Source of the DNA: Megaleporinus macrocephalus
Taxonomy: Eukaryota > Chordata > Actinopteri > Characiformes > Anostomidae
DNA: 64,000 nt
Assembly: GCA_021613375.1 (NCBI GenBank)
Contig: CM038704.1
Coordinates: 7,877,091-7,941,090, forward strand
Direction: 5' to 3'
The notes beneath the pieces were generated by a model. It ran no database searches, had not been told where the DNA came from, and saw nothing but the letters and a program-made list of their open reading frames with translations. Both the position numbers and the translations under genes were made by a program. Each line of letters starts with the position of its first letter. Within the stretch, counting starts at the first letter, position 1. This document shows, in pieces, positions 24,429 to 37,888 of this stretch.

Positions 24429-25318
24429 GTAGATATTAATACCTGTTAAGAAGTGCAAGCTAGTAAAATATAAGACTTTTACAAACACATTTTTAAATAA
24501 TGCAAAATATTGTTTATTATAGTTATCTACAAAATTACAGAAAATATTGAGATAATGCTTTTGTACCCTGCTACTGTTTGGTTCTAAAGTTTCTGGCTGA
24601 ATTATGAAGGCAGATGAACAGACAGTCCAATGTCCCCAGCCTGCTTCCTATAGATCTGCCCAAACAGTGGTTGGACGAATGCACTGACACACTTAAACTG
24701 ATGACCATCCATTTTCTTGCATATGGTGCTCTTACATTATTGACAGTCTCTCGTCAGTGTTCACATAACGCAGCTCATCACTTCATGTGCAATCTATGCT
24801 TCTCCAGCAATTTTCACGCCCACTGTGGTGTATTTTTGAGACCACTGTGTTTGTCTTTTTATATATCATGGCTAATCTGTTGTACTTTGTGCTGGAAATG
24901 TGGAAAGTGCAGAAAGCTTTGCGATGGGATCCGTTATCTGTTCTCAGGAGGCCAAACTGCATGGATTTAACATGATCCCATGCAGTCACCGTTATAAAAA
25001 CTTAACACTGTGCAACAAGTTAAACCTGCCTCTTGTGTTAATGCAGTGGAAAAAAATGTCATCATACACCCTCGGGCTAGGCATTGTCCTCTGTACGGAC
25101 AATGGAATAAGGCATGGCTACTTTATAATGGCTCAGATCACGTTACGTTGTTCTGCTCACCACCGAGGTGACCTATCCTTTTTTAATGAACGTCCTCACG
25201 TAGGCCGGTATTACTTTGTAAAAACATCTCTGAACAAAAACTGGCAAGATGAGATGGTATTCTTGCATTACTTTGTAGAGAGTATTTGTGGTTCTCAGAT
25301 TTTATACTGAGCTAACAT

Positions 25319-25687
25319 TAGGGGTGTAAGAAAATATCAAAATATCAAATATTGGGATATTATGTTTTGTGACACTGTATCGATGATCAGAAACACAGTA
25401 TTGATACACAGATTCCTGGCAGACAGTGAAGCATTTTGTGTTGTGTTTAAACCTCTGACCACTAGATGTGATCAGTGTTGTAATCTGTATATAGCTCCAC
25501 TCCAACATAAACAAGCAGCACAAGGGCGCAATGCTATTGTAAGCTTTGGCAAACCTGTTCATATAGTGGTGTTTTAATAGTAGGATTTGAAAAATCGCAG
25601 TATATCACTTATCTTGATATATTGAATCGTGACTGCTGTATCATGATACATATTGTATCATTAGGTTCTTGCCAATACACAGCTCTA
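25319..25687 (+). mobile_element. Family A hAT-type MITE, copy 4, intact duplications
   Basis: This 369-bp element runs from TAGGGGTGTAAGAAAATAT to ACAGCTCTA. It is flanked on both sides by GCTAACAT (25311-25318 and 25688-25695). Confidence 0.9.
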
Positions 25688-25874
25688 GCTAACATCTGTT
25701 CAAAATAGAACAAGCAGATAATACAAAACCCAACGAATAGAATTAGTAACAGAACGAAAAAATATGTTAAAAATAACCAATCCTAATGCAAAGTCTCACA
25801 GTGATAGTTTAATGTGACAAGCCAAAGACTTGGGATAGTGGCGCAACACCAAGAGAACACTTCAAAGACTTTTA

Positions 25875-26344
25875 GGGCGTACTTACACTAGGCTCGTGAT
25901 CCGGGCGAGGTTCCCTGTTGAAGCACAGTTTGTTTGACTAGTGTGATCGTTCCGAACCGGGCCCGGGCCCGGTTAACCATGATAAGGTGATAAGCTTGAT
26001 AAGGTGGGCCAGGGCACGATTCGCTTGAACTCGGGCTCGGTTCGCTTCTAGTGTGAGCGCTATCCATGCCCGGGCCTGCTTGGAGCCTCGTGTGATTGGT
26101 TCGTTTTGCTGGAACTCAAACATGATGTCAGTGATGCGACGCTCATGTTAAAACAATCATGAACTCCATCATGTCGTGCGAGCGTGCTTCTCTTCCAATA
26201 AAAAGTCCCGTTGTGATGACGTAAGCATGCTCGGGCGCGGATTGATAAAGGCAGTGTGAGTGCAGGCCAGCGGGGGGTTGGGAAGGGGGGATAACCGGGC
26301 CCCAGCACGGAACGAGCAAACCGGTCCTAGTGTGAGTACGCTCT
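25875..26344. mobile_element. GC-rich MITE with inverted ends
   Basis: The left end GGGCGTACTTACACTAGG and the right end CCTAGTGTGAGTACGCTCT are inverted copies with few mismatches. The interior is GC-rich (GGGCCCGGGCCCGG near 25960), unlike the AT-rich surroundings. It is non-coding and the superfamily is not clear. Confidence 0.7.
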
Positions 26345-28990
26345 CCAGTCCACAGCAACGCCATACTCGGTGGTCATTACTGTGTTAAATTTATGCCACA
26401 TTGAGTCCAACATCCTGACCGATAACTTAACAGTCAGTCTTGTAGTTACACAGATGTCCGCCAACAGTGTAGCCCAGTGTTCCTCAGTTCACTAACAGAG
26501 GGCTGATAGCAAAGTAGTGCGGTGATGGCGATAATGAGCTGCACCCGGCGGTGGAGTTCACATGACTGTGGTATTGCAGTAATGTGGTTATAGCCACAGC
26601 CCCACAGCACATCACACGACTGTGTGTATTAACCTCACGCGCAGGGTCTGGCTTGATGTTTATGTCTTAAATGATCTCAAATTCCATATCATACTAATAA
26701 GATGATGACAATCCTTCACCAAGTTTTTTGTTTCATCATCATTCCATCATTGATTTCACCAGAGAGGTCTCAAACAACCTGGAAACCTACATAGTGTAGC
26801 CATAAAATATTTTAATGTTTTGTTTTTAGTTACAAGGTTGTTTTAATGGACATGTGACCCACAGTTTATTACTCTGTAAAGAAATGTGAGTCTATACTCT
26901 GTATTTGACACCATAGCACTCATAAGAATGACTCATAATGAATCATAATGTTTACATTTCAACTGCTGAAGTTTAGGGAAAATAAGGAAAAAGAAAATCT
27001 GTGGAATTCCATTTTAACTGGAGTATAGAATCAATACTCAGACTCTGTGGGGATCGCTGTTGCGTGAAGGCATTTTGTAACCTTGTTTTTGCAGTCAGAG
27101 AGCAGCAAGCCTTCCCATGCCTGGAGAGAATTCATCAACCCAGCACCTGCTTCTCTTTAAAAAAAAAAAAAAAGAACACACCTAGAAAGGGAGGGCGTGT
27201 ACAGGAGAAGAGCAGTTTACCTGAGTGTGGTGTTGCCACACCTTAATATGCACAGCGAGTGGCGTCCCAGCCCTGCAGGGTCAAACCTGCCTGACAGTTA
27301 AAAGAAGAATGAATAAAGGTGAAGTTCAGTCATCGTGTTTTTTTAAAACAAGCAGGACGCATTTCTTCAAAGCTTTTATTACCTGAAGGTGTAAAAGAAC
27401 GTGTTGTAGCCGACAGTTACAGTAGCAGCTTCACGTCTAATCTGTTTGGAATTGCGGCTTTTCTAGTGTGTAGTGCTTTTTCGTGTCTAAAGCAGTGAGT
27501 GAAAGATGTGAATGAAGTTTCAAAGCAGTGTAATTGATGGAATATCAGACGTTCAGCTGCTTTGAATGAGTTTAGGACAGAAGCTAATTATCTATTTTAT
27601 TTTGATTACTTTATATAGGCAGTGTTTTATTTTGCTATTAAGAAAAGCGAGGTAGGTTTACCAGAGTTTTCTTTCAGATGGTTTAGTACCAGTCAGCGAG
27701 TGATTTAAGCTTAGCAGGCGTGGGTGATATGAACGTGACAACACTTTAAAAAATGTTCACAGTGTTGTTTTTTCCACATACAAATAAAAGTAAACAATGT
27801 GTTTTGTCCTGTCTCAAATTTTTAATTCCTTAAAAATTATTTTAAGCTCTTTTTCTATCATTTGCATTTATTTATTTATTTACTATTGCACAAACAGCCA
27901 TTGTATTTGCTACATATGTGTTGCCCACTTCAAATTCATTGAATTACTTATTTTGGCCTGTCAGATTTGTTTGAATCTTCATTGTTAAGGCTTAAAATTT
28001 ATAGATAATGTAGCTGTTAACAAACATTCTTTATCCAATTTTCAGTAAGTACATTGTAATCGTTAGAAGAGTGGAGAAGTCTTCGAGAAATGTATTGGTT
28101 ATCAGTTTCGATATTGATTACTCTGATGCTAATCGGCTGCGGCCGCCCTCAGCTTCCCCAAAAGATCAAACTTATTGATCTTACTTTAAACAGAGCTTTA
28201 CCCACCAAACAGTATACTTTGTTTTCTTTAATTATGAGAATGTTTGCATTTGTTTATTTGTGTGCACGGCTGCCTCACATTTTATAATGTTTGTTTAATA
28301 GTAACTGACACATAACTGACACACATGTTCCCAACATTTCAGTACAGTGAAATGAAAGTACATGAGTTCTAACTGGAAAATAAAAACATTGTAATTAGCC
28401 ATCATGAAGCGCTTCATGTGATTAGAGATGTTTGTGCTGTATTGATCACTGGTCATAGTTTAAGAACATTGAAAGTGATTGCCTAAAGCTTTTTAAAGCC
28501 AAATGTTTTGTACACTACAAGCCATGAGTAGGACACATTTTTATTATTATACAAGAGTCACTTATTATTATGTCTCATCTCTATCAGCATCCCGGATTGT
28601 GACTTTACCTTCACAATAGGAGCAGCATAGACTTCTGCTTTAGGTCCACTGCTGTTTAAAGTAATGCTTCTAAAACAGAAGATGGGAGTCTTGATAGAGT
28701 CTAACTGGATACTTTTAGTTCACTTATTCAGTCTTTCCCTGGGTGGAGAAGGGACAAGATTCTCTCTACAGTAGACCCTGTAATTAGCCGTTCATCTCGT
28801 TTTCCTTCCCTCTGATCTTTTCCTCCAACCCCCCTGTACACTTGTGTATTCCCTCAGCCTGATGTGATTCAGGCGCTCGACTTTTAGTATTGATTCTCTT
28901 CTTTTCTTCCTCCAGGGAGGCTTTTCTGACACAACACTCGCTGTTTTGGTCTGTTTTATCATATACAGGGTCGGATATAGATTAATCCAT

Positions 28991-29045
28991 AATGAGCTCA
29001 GGGGTGTCCAAACATATTGTCAGAGAGACTGAGCCATGTCAAGAT
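28991..29045 (+). mobile_element. Possible hAT end fragment
   Basis: CAGGGGTGTCCAAACATATT resembles the CAGGGGTG end of the element at 19858. No partner end is seen, so this is a relic at most. Confidence 0.3.
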
Positions 29046-29344
29046 GGCCAGTTACCCCCTGCCGTAATATTATTATTTATAATTATCCGTGTTGTTTGTT
29101 CAGAATCTGTGAACATCTGAGACATCTGTGTATTTATTGCACTTTTGGGGAGGGGGCGGTTCTATTGAAAGGATTTCAGCTGCTTTAGTTTCCGTCTGTG
29201 CCTTGTTTCACAAGGACTTTCATAAATTCAGTGACATATAAGGCACATGTATTCAGTGTGGCTCTCAATGAAAAATTTTTCGAACACCGTCTCTCTGGCA
29301 GTCTTACTGTCAAGTGCTTTTTGACGGCTGTCATGAATAAATTT

Positions 29345-29430
29345 TTCGTTGGCAAGGCAAGAGAGTTTGTATAGCACCGTTCATACAACAGAAATAGATG
29401 CAAACACAGAAAAATATATGCATAAAAAAA
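29345..29430 (+). repeat. GGCAAGGCAAG-type dispersed repeat, copy 1
   Basis: GGCAAGGCAAGAGAGTTTGT followed by ATAGCACCGTTCATACAACA parallels the copy at 31785. It is a common teleost interspersed sequence, and I cannot name its class. Confidence 0.5.
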
Positions 29431-29478
29431 TAAAACTTATGGTGGCATATATAGGTAGGTGCTGTCAAGTAGCCTGTC

Positions 29479-29512
29479 ATATTAATTAATTAATTAATTA
29501 ATTAATTAATTA
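29479..29512. repeat. (TTAA)n microsatellite
   Basis: About eight ATTA/TTAA units in a row. Confidence 0.9.
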
Positions 29513-31499
29513 GTATTGCAGGAGCTGAACCAAAGTCCTCATAAGAGACACCGTTCGCTCAACAGCCATCTTGGCCATGTTGAGCTTTGAGCTTTGCCAT
29601 TTCTATTTCAACCATTGTCCTCATTTATAGCATCACTGGCTGGACAGAAGGTCCTGTATAGACATGGCTAGCAGCAGTGGCAGCTCAGTGCCAGGGTTCT
29701 TTACTGAGCCGCTGTAAAACTGATACATTCAAGCTCAAATAGGCATATGCCTGTTACAGGGCTCAGATAAAACATATGGAGTGACAAGATTTAAATGTTT
29801 TTATACCAGTTTTGACAAGTGTGGCCCAAATGGAAGGCTCTAATAGTCACAGGTAATCGCTGGTGATCTCAGTGTTCTGATAAACCCTTATTAGAATATT
29901 GTTGTATTGATTGAAATAGGCTGAAAATGTACTTTGGCGTCTCCAGTCGACCAAATCTTTTGTTGTGTTTTGGTTTTACACCTGTTTTAGGGCTGGTGTG
30001 GCCCTAAACACATGACTAAGCAGCCCGTCCGCCTGCTTTCAGCTGTGTGATGTTGGTAAAGAAGTGTAAGAGAACACTAGACCACATGTAGAGACAGCTG
30101 TCTCTAAGGCCCCCCCAATACCAACCCCCCACTCTGTATCGTATGTGTGCCTGAGTGCACATTCCAGACAGAGAAAGGATTAGAAAGCAAAGGAAAAGGA
30201 GAGCCACAGCAGCGTGTTTGTGTGCAAATGTCTCTTTTTGCACTTGAACGCACATTCACTGACCACAGTTAAGCCCTGTCCACCCCTCACTGCCAGTTTC
30301 CACCCCTCTATTGACAACTACCCTGCTTCCAAAGCCACCTGAGAGCAGTGAAGCTTGGGGTGGACAGCTGGCCATTTCCCTGACCCTTCCACCGTAACAG
30401 CCGATCTAAGAGAGCACTGTTTAAATGGTGTGACCATAGCCCCCACAGTGCTTTTCCACTAGAGTCCTCTTGGGGGCTGTTGTGATTTACATTTGTCATG
30501 TAAATAACCGCAATGATTGTCTGTAATTTCTTGGCTTTTGCAACTATTATGAGCCAAACACAGCCAAGTTGTTGGAACTTCTTTGCTTGTCTGAGCCCTA
30601 TGATGTGTTTATTTACATGTACTTTGCATAATTAGAATAAGATTAGAAGTTGTCACATTTTGATTGTCATATATGAACACATTATTAGAAATACATTTGA
30701 ATAATATACCCCTTCAACTGCATAAAACCCAGTCCCATATGGTTTTACTGACTGTTTCCACCCCAGCTAACGGTACAAGTCAGGTCCAATCATATTCCAC
30801 ATCATACTTTGTAGGTGAAAAACTAAATACTAATGGTTTAACATTAATTAATTGATATCAAACCAGTAAAATTCACTAAATAAGGTTGAACATTTTAATG
30901 TGTTTAATCTAAAGGAGTACAGAATAGAATAAGCTTGAGTTTGATGTTTAATTAAAAAAACTTCTCTGAGATACCTACTCTCTACTGTAGCCACGCTTTT
31001 GTACTGATATCAACGTCCTTCTGGTGGCGTGACGCAGCCCAGGGCTTCTCCTCCATTGTGCTGTAGAACTTAGATGGCTGTGGTAGTCTTTCTCAGCTGT
31101 ATCTGACCAAAATGTACCACAGGCTCTTTACTGCCCTCTGGTGGAGTGTAGACTTCTCATAGTTTTCATGAGAACATTTATCATTGCACAAGCTAATTTG
31201 CATACCCAAAATCCCAACGGCTATTTGAATATTCAAAAATTCTCCTGCCCTGGTTCACAGAAGCTCATTCACAGAGTGGTTTGGTGTGAAATGTTTTGGT
31301 CTAGAAAAGCTTGCAGTGGTGGCGATTGGAACTCGAAGCTCTAAATGTTCTCTCACAAGAGAGTTGTGACACTGCCTGATGACTGAGACATTGTGTTTAC
31401 AATAAGCTTTTGACAGACATGTCCATTTTAAACTTGTTTCATGGTGAAGGAATACATACAGGGTGTTGTGAGGCAAAGTAAGTCCCCAAACATTACATA

Positions 31500-31640
31500 T
31501 AAAACATTAAAATTACATAAAAGCTCAAAAGACGCACATTTTGGTTACCTGGTGGTTTTGAAAGTGAATAAAATGGCTATATTTGTGTGGTATACATGGA
31601 GACCCCTTATTACTATCACCGCCACTCTGTTTGTTTTGTT
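31500..31640 (+). repeat. Dispersed repeat family E copy
   Basis: It shares GAATAAAATGGCTATATTTG and nearby sequence with 2590-2745. The class is unknown. Confidence 0.45.
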
Positions 31641-31784
31641 TTTTTTGCCAGTACAGATATGAATTAGTATTTTTCTATGTGGTACACTGGTTGTTTTTCT
31701 CTGTTACCAGTTATGAAACCTTAGACAAGCTGTTGTGATGCTTAATATGTGTTAATGAAATCTTTCTAAATACTCTGATGTTAT

Positions 31785-31880
31785 AGGCAAGGCAAGTTTA
31801 TTTGTATAGCACCTTTCATACATAGTGGTAACTCCAAGTGCTTTGCATGAATAAAGAAAAATATTCATGAAAAGGCATTT
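31785..31880 (+). repeat. GGCAAGGCAAG-type dispersed repeat, copy 2
   Basis: GGCAAGGCAAGTTTATTTGT then ATAGCACCTTTCATACATAG and AAGTGCTTTGCATGAATAAA. It is the better preserved of the two copies. Confidence 0.55.
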
Positions 31881-32904
31881 AAAGGCATTAAAACATGAAA
31901 TAAAGTAGTTAAATGAAATAAGAAATATAAATATGCAATGTATTTAAAAGAGATAATTAAACAAACACTTTTGCCCAGCTTTTCTGTAAACAGTGTTTTT
32001 ACAGTGACCTGTTTCAAATCAAACCTCTCTTTAATTACTTTGTCGGAGTGATTCAATTATGCAAATATGTTGAGCGGTCTCAGGAATGCCACTTCTGAGG
32101 GTCCTGAGTGGCTTTGCCCTCTAGCCAGTTCTATTGTAAGTTCAGGAAATACTTACTTCCCTCTTACGTTGTCAGCTGTGAAGGGGACTTAAACTATTTT
32201 CATCTGCCTGTATGTTCATGTTTATCTCCGATGCACGTACCTGATGATTCACCAGTACAGTAGCCTCTGTTGCATAATCCTATCTGTCTGAAGTTTCCTC
32301 TTCGAGATGTTCATGCTAAGCTGTAACTGGTGGTGTTTCCAGTCAGGAGCCCTGTGATGTTGCCATATGATTCATGTGGTCGGCTGCAGTGGAGAAACAT
32401 TTTCCTCCGGGCTGTTTTTGACGTTTGCGGCTTTGGCTGTTTTTAAGAGGCCGATCAAACAATACGGTGATTCTCTCCCAGAGCTCAGGGAACTCCCTCA
32501 TGACTAGTTGCCATGACACTGGAGGTATCAGTTACATAATTAACTTGGCACACCCTTTTATCGACTTAAGTTCAATAATGCTTGGTCACAAGATCTTCGG
32601 ACGCTACTTAACTTGTAATGGTTTGGCTGTCAGTCAGTTAACTGGCAGAGAACCGAGGTTCGAGTGGCTTGTCGTCTCCTTTTTGTGTGTTTTGAAGCGT
32701 TTTATTTCTGAGTAAGTAAAACCCCAACTCATTTATTACGACTGTCGGGATCTCAAATTTGTATCTGACCGTTAATTGTTATATAACAGGATTTATACAG
32801 TGGCTAGGGTGGTTGGTTTCCCTCCTTACTTGCCAGCTATGTTTTCTGTAGCCAAAACACTGCTTATACTGTTGGATCAGTACTGCATGATCAATAAGGG
32901 ATCA

Positions 32905-33195
32905 CCTGGGGATACAATACATATGATACAGCGGATATGATTCAATATATCATGATACATTGCGATACTGCAAGCAAAGTGATGTAATGTGATTTTTCAA
33001 ATACTACTATTAAAACACACCACTATATGAACAGTTTTGCCAAAGCTTACAATAAAATTGCGCCCTTGGGCTGCTTGTTAATGTTGGAGTGGAGCTGAAA
33101 ATGGATTACGACACTGCCAGAGGTTGAAACACAACACACAATGATTCACTGATATATCCTAATATTTGATATTTCAATATTTTCTTACACCTCTA
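32905..33195 (-). mobile_element. Family A hAT-type MITE, copy 5, truncated
   Basis: This inverted copy ends TTACACCTCTA (inverse TAGAGGTGTAA) and contains the family core. The other end stops at CCTGGGGATACAAT, without the terminal repeat, so it is truncated. Confidence 0.78.
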
Positions 33196-33412
33196 ACCTA
33201 CTTATGTACCTGCAGTTACACAGAATGGTGTGTACATGTTCTTCACCAGACTGAAAATCACTAATTTCTTCAACATGCATCCTAAAACTTAAGAACCAGC
33301 TACATAGACATATAACCAGTACTCAGCTTTGCCCTATGAATGTTAGAGCGCCAAAGTTAGAAGGTAGAGCCTTTGTTTGGTTTCATAAGCTCACAATGAA
33401 TTAAACTTTCAA

Positions 33413-33575
33413 TTAGGAGAGTCTTTGCCGGACAGGGATTAAGTCTAGTGTTGAGCTACACAGTATCAAAGGAAACGTGTAGTCCAGGCTTAATCACGAT
33501 CCAGGAAAACGACACTCTGGGCCAGTTTTCCAGATTGAGAAGTTCCAGGACTGGTTCTTTATTGACACTATAGAT
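33413..33575 (+). repeat. Dispersed repeat family F, copy 1
   Basis: AATTAGGAGAGTC, TTAAGTCTAGTGTTGAGCTA, GTGTAGTCCAGGCTTAATCA and TTCTTTATTGACACTATA align with 35155-35303. The class is unknown, though similar sequences are common in fish genomes. Confidence 0.55.
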
Positions 33576-35154
33576 TAGCACAAAATAATGCTTCCATGGC
33601 GCTAAGTGCATCATTACGTAAGCTCTCAATGAATGTGTTTACTGCTTTCTTTTATTTATATTTATTTGCCTGAGCCCAGAAAGCAGTTTGTCCAATTCCC
33701 CCAATTTACATTCTGTTGCAATATAATATTACTGAAGTCTAAAGACAGTGGAAAACCACTGGAGTCAGCTTGAATCATTGCTGTCGTCTAATGTAATTGT
33801 TTTGTATTTCTGAAAGACCTACTATTCATTGGTTATTCATGTAGAAATTACTGTATGAATTTAGAGCATTTCAGAAGCTTTAGATTAGTGAGACATTGAC
33901 ATAAAAGGCTGTGGCCAAAAACAGAAATTCAGAAAGCATTAACAAAAACAAATAAAAACAATTTATAACAACTTTATTACAGCATATGCCAGGAAATCCA
34001 ACATCCCTGACAACAGGATGAACCCTAACTATTCAGAAATTTAAACTTCAGCTTTTGCTTTGTTTTATTTAACAATCAGGATGTATTCAGGTCCTGTCAC
34101 ACCTTTTGGTAGAGAAGTTCTTGGGTGTTGTATGTTCTCTTGATGCTCCACATGAATGGAGTTTTAAAAGGGTTCTAATGTTCTTCACAGAAATTATGAA
34201 GTGGTTCCACATGACCTGTAGCTGCTCTAATAGAAAGAAACGTCTTTTTTTAAACCACTGTCCCTTTTTTACTGCCACTAAAATAAGTTAAATAAAATAA
34301 TTTGTGGTCTCACATTTCATTTTCACACATTATAGGCCTGTTTAGTCCTTGTTTGTTTCAGACTTTATTGTTTTTAGCTAAAAATTATTTGAAATTTTAG
34401 TCCATCCGTAGTTTACAAGTAGCCAGTCGGCTCTTCTAATGAGTTAATGAATCTAACATGACCCATTGTTGACACAGCTGGTATGAACTTCATATTAAAG
34501 CATTGACCAGAAGAATGGGACCCTCTAGAGAAGCTGCACATGAGTTTACCATGCATGTTTGGCCTAGAGAGTTCTAAAGCCCCCCAGCAGTGGAAATGTG
34601 TGATGAAGCGCCATCTAATAACTTTTGGAAGTGATCTAGAATTGATCAGCCAACATCAGTACTAATGCACTTGTGAATGCAATCAAATCCTTACAGATAT
34701 GTGCACTTCAGAAGCCCAGAGGAAATTTTGTTCTGGTCGTTTTTAGACATTTCAGAGTTTATTACTCTGTGTACGTCAGTTCTAGCTTTTTGGGGAGATT
34801 GTTTTGTAAAATAACTGAGCAGCGATTGATTGACAGCGTGACTCTTCAGTCTGAATATGCGTTCATTTTTTAAAAACTTGCCGTTATCCTTTAATGGAAC
34901 CTTTGAGCATCTAGGCTACTGAGTCGGGGGAGAAACTGAGTAGGTGTGAACAGAGGCAGGCTGTGTCTCTGGGCATACAAGATGTCTTTGTGCGTGGCGG
35001 CGCTGCGTGGGCATTAGCTACACAAGCATTTGTATAAAGAAGGTTTGGAGTTTGTGTTGGCCTAAGCCTGAAGGAAGGTCATGAAAGTGGCAGACCTGTT
35101 GATTTTGCAAGTGAAAGTTAGTGCTGAAGTGTGTTAAGAATTAGGTGAAACTTT

Positions 35155-35303
35155 TAATTAGGAGGCTCTTCGTGGAATTAAGTCTAGTCTTGAGCTACAC
35201 CATATCGAAAGCAATGTGTAGTCCAGGCTTAGTCACGATCCAGAAAAACAACACTCAGGGCAAGTTTTCCAAAGCCATGAGTGGTTCTTTATTGACACTA
35301 TGG
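35155..35303 (+). repeat. Dispersed repeat family F, copy 2
   Basis: It aligns end to end with 33413-33575. Its right edge coincides with the start of an inverted-repeat element at 35304. Confidence 0.55.
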
Positions 35304-35873
35304 GTGTGTCTCCATACCTAGTGAGTGTCTAAGTAGGCTGTGTAAGTAGCAGCGTTCTCTCCTCATCTCTCCTCATAAAACAGATTACTGAGACGCTCTA
35401 GTTAGAGAGAGACTGCGTCACGGCTTGTTCCCGCCCACTGCAGCACGCGACTGGTGGTTTAGCTGTTTGCTAAGCTACCGGCCAGCATCCAAAACAATAG
35501 CCCAAGGCTTAAAAATCTGCTAGCGTAAATGCTAATGGCTCGAGTATAAAAGTGTAAATGGTGAAGGACTCGTTACAGAGTTGATAATAAAATACTGTTT
35601 TGTGTGATTATATGACCAGAAACACATTAAAACTCCAGAGAGAATCAAAATAACTCACATTTTAAAACCACTTCACTGCTTGTAGATTTACCTGCGTTGC
35701 ATCATGGGATTGTCTTAGCGGCTGAGGAAGTGTTCGATGCTTCCTTAAAATCAGGTCTAAATAAGGTTCCTCAGTAGACAACATGTTTAAGATATCTGAG
35801 AATTGGGACAGTCTACATGTCGGGAGCGCATACTATGACATAAAAAGGCAGCTCACTAGGTTTTGAGACACTT
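35304..35873. mobile_element. MITE with 22-bp inverted ends
   Basis: The left end GTGTGTCTCCATACCTAGTG and the right end CACTAGGTTTTGAGACACTT are inverted copies matching at about 18 of 22 positions. The 570-bp interior has no recognisable gene. Superfamily not determined. Confidence 0.65.
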
Positions 35874-36099
35874 CAGCCATGGTACTGAATGCATTAGATT
35901 GCGTGTGTAAGACCACCTTTTTCAATTAAGCAGATAAACTCTGGAGTTTGGGCATCACTAGAGACATGATAAGTGAGAAGGAGATATGAATGGTGAAAGC
36001 TTATGATTCTCAATGTGGCACAAGTTAATCAACAACACACAAATGGACACAGTGTACAAACACAACAAGGTGCGAGGGCTCACGTTTTGCGGGACGTAA

Positions 36100-36436
36100 G
36101 ATGCAATATGTTTAGTGATACTCTATTAATTAACAGTTTACATGTAAAGATAGCAGACAGTGAATCTGTGTATGTAGTGTTTAAACCTCTGACAACTAGA
36201 TGGCAGTGTTGTAATCCATTTTCAGCTCCACTCCAACATAAACAAGAGGCACAAGGGCGCAATGTTATTGTCACTACTTGTAAACCTGTTCATATAATGT
36301 TGTGTTTTTATAGTAGATTTTTAAAAATCGCTATATACATATATCACTTTGCTTCCAATATCTCAGTACATTAAATCGTGGCCGCTGTATCACGATACTT
36401 TTCGTATTGTCAGGTTCTTGCCAATACACAGCTCTA
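36100..36436 (+). mobile_element. Family A hAT-type MITE, copy 6, degraded 5' end
   Basis: It contains the core TCCACTCCAACATAAACAAG and the intact 3' end GCCAATACACAGCTCTA. The first 60 bp or so are heavily diverged and the 5' terminus is not identifiable. Confidence 0.75.
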
Positions 36437-37888
36437 GCAGGTAGGGCCCCTGGTTGCATAACCATCTGTGCGTTGGTCCCATCGATAAGTCCCTGCCGAT
36501 GCCACAGTCATCTACCTTCCATGGTCCAAGAGATCATACGTCCTTAGCGTGAGTCTAAGCTGTTTTTAAACGATACTACAGAAGTTCACATCTGGACTCA
36601 AGGCTACTCTTGCTTTTCCTGAGCATTTTGGACCAAATGAGAGATTAGACCCGTGTCAGAAACCAGAACCAGATGTGTTTCCTATCTACATCTGCAGGTC
36701 CTTCACTTTGGCTTGCCTTATTCAGACAGCATTATGCCTGCTGTACTGCGGACTGATGTCACGCTATTTTGGGCATGTCTGTCGCTCGCACTGATACCAC
36801 AGAGGGTTTGGTAGGATTTCTTTATTGCCCCTATCCTTCGGGCCATCAGAGGAAAAGACCATTACGATTCACAAGACCTTCTGGAACAAGATGCTTTTAT
36901 GTAGTTTAGTGGCCTGTGGCTGAGAGGTTTCTCATGATGACTCCTAAGGAACCACGCACAGAACATCCTCTCTCGTTGGTGACTCACGAAAAGATCACTG
37001 CGTCCGTTTGAGGAAACAGGCCAGCAAAACCAGATGTATTCTCGTAGACCTCGTAGAGCTGACAAGTCACATCTCTGGAAGTTAAACTGAGTCACAGTGA
37101 TGAGTATGCAGTCACACACTTGCACGTGTGTCAGGATATCCAACGCTATGTCCAGAAGTATCTAGACTGTTCTTGTAATGCATGAATTCAGGTCCTTTGA
37201 GTTGAGGACACACTCGTTCCTATAGGAGTACAGGTTGTTTCTGCAGCAAATATTTGCTTTAAAACTATACATGTGGTCAAATATTTAAATTTTGCTGAAA
37301 AGCCTGAATATTTAAAGATATTTTGCAACCTGTGGCAATTTCTGACGGATGCCTTTCAAAAGAGAAAGAAGATTTGAGCTGAAACTTTATTCAGCCGCAG
37401 ATAGATCTGAAGGAGGAGCTGCTGCTCCACACAAGACAAAACGAACAGGCAGAATTCAGGTGTTTAAGTACAGATACATATAGGTTCTCCCAGAATGAAT
37501 GAACTGGCGTTGAGCAGGCTGCTGTTGATTTTGGAAGAGTGAAAGAAGCGTGAAGAGCTCCATTCAGGAGCTAAAACTTTCTCCTATTGTTCAGACCCTG
37601 TTGCTTTTGGAGATTCATATCCTTTTGACATTTGGTAGGAAATTGTAGTTGCTGGAATATGACTAACATGGCAGAAAGCATAGGTGACTCTAGTGGATTG
37701 GTTAGAGAGTTTGTCACCTGCCAAAAACCAAACAGATAAAAAGTAAAATGGTGTGTTTTTACTGTCGTCCATTTAAAGGCTTTTTTATACCCTTGACTTC
37801 AGCAGAAATTCTGAAAATGTAAAACTGTTTTACTGGTGTAGAATGTCATCCCTGTAGAACATTTCTGGAACTTCATCTTTACATCTTA

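Larger units (their letters stand above)
22613..24565 (+). mobile_element. Family C hAT-like element, copy with long internal minisatellite
   Basis: It opens with the hAT-like end TAGGAGTGTGCGATATAT. In order it holds a leader, a BED-finger ORF relic (22835-23062), a 1.2-kb GARTATGARG minisatellite (23063-24267), a short coding-like stretch ending KVSGKTRTQQTSAES, a SINE tail fragment (24355-24428), and an A/T-rich 3' region also seen in the copy at 56985. The right end is degenerate and no target duplication remains. Confidence 0.75.

Noticed and set aside
36437..37150. Relatively GC-balanced stretch resembling coding or conserved DNA
   Set aside because: I found no open frame with familiar protein features and no repeat match, so nothing can be called.
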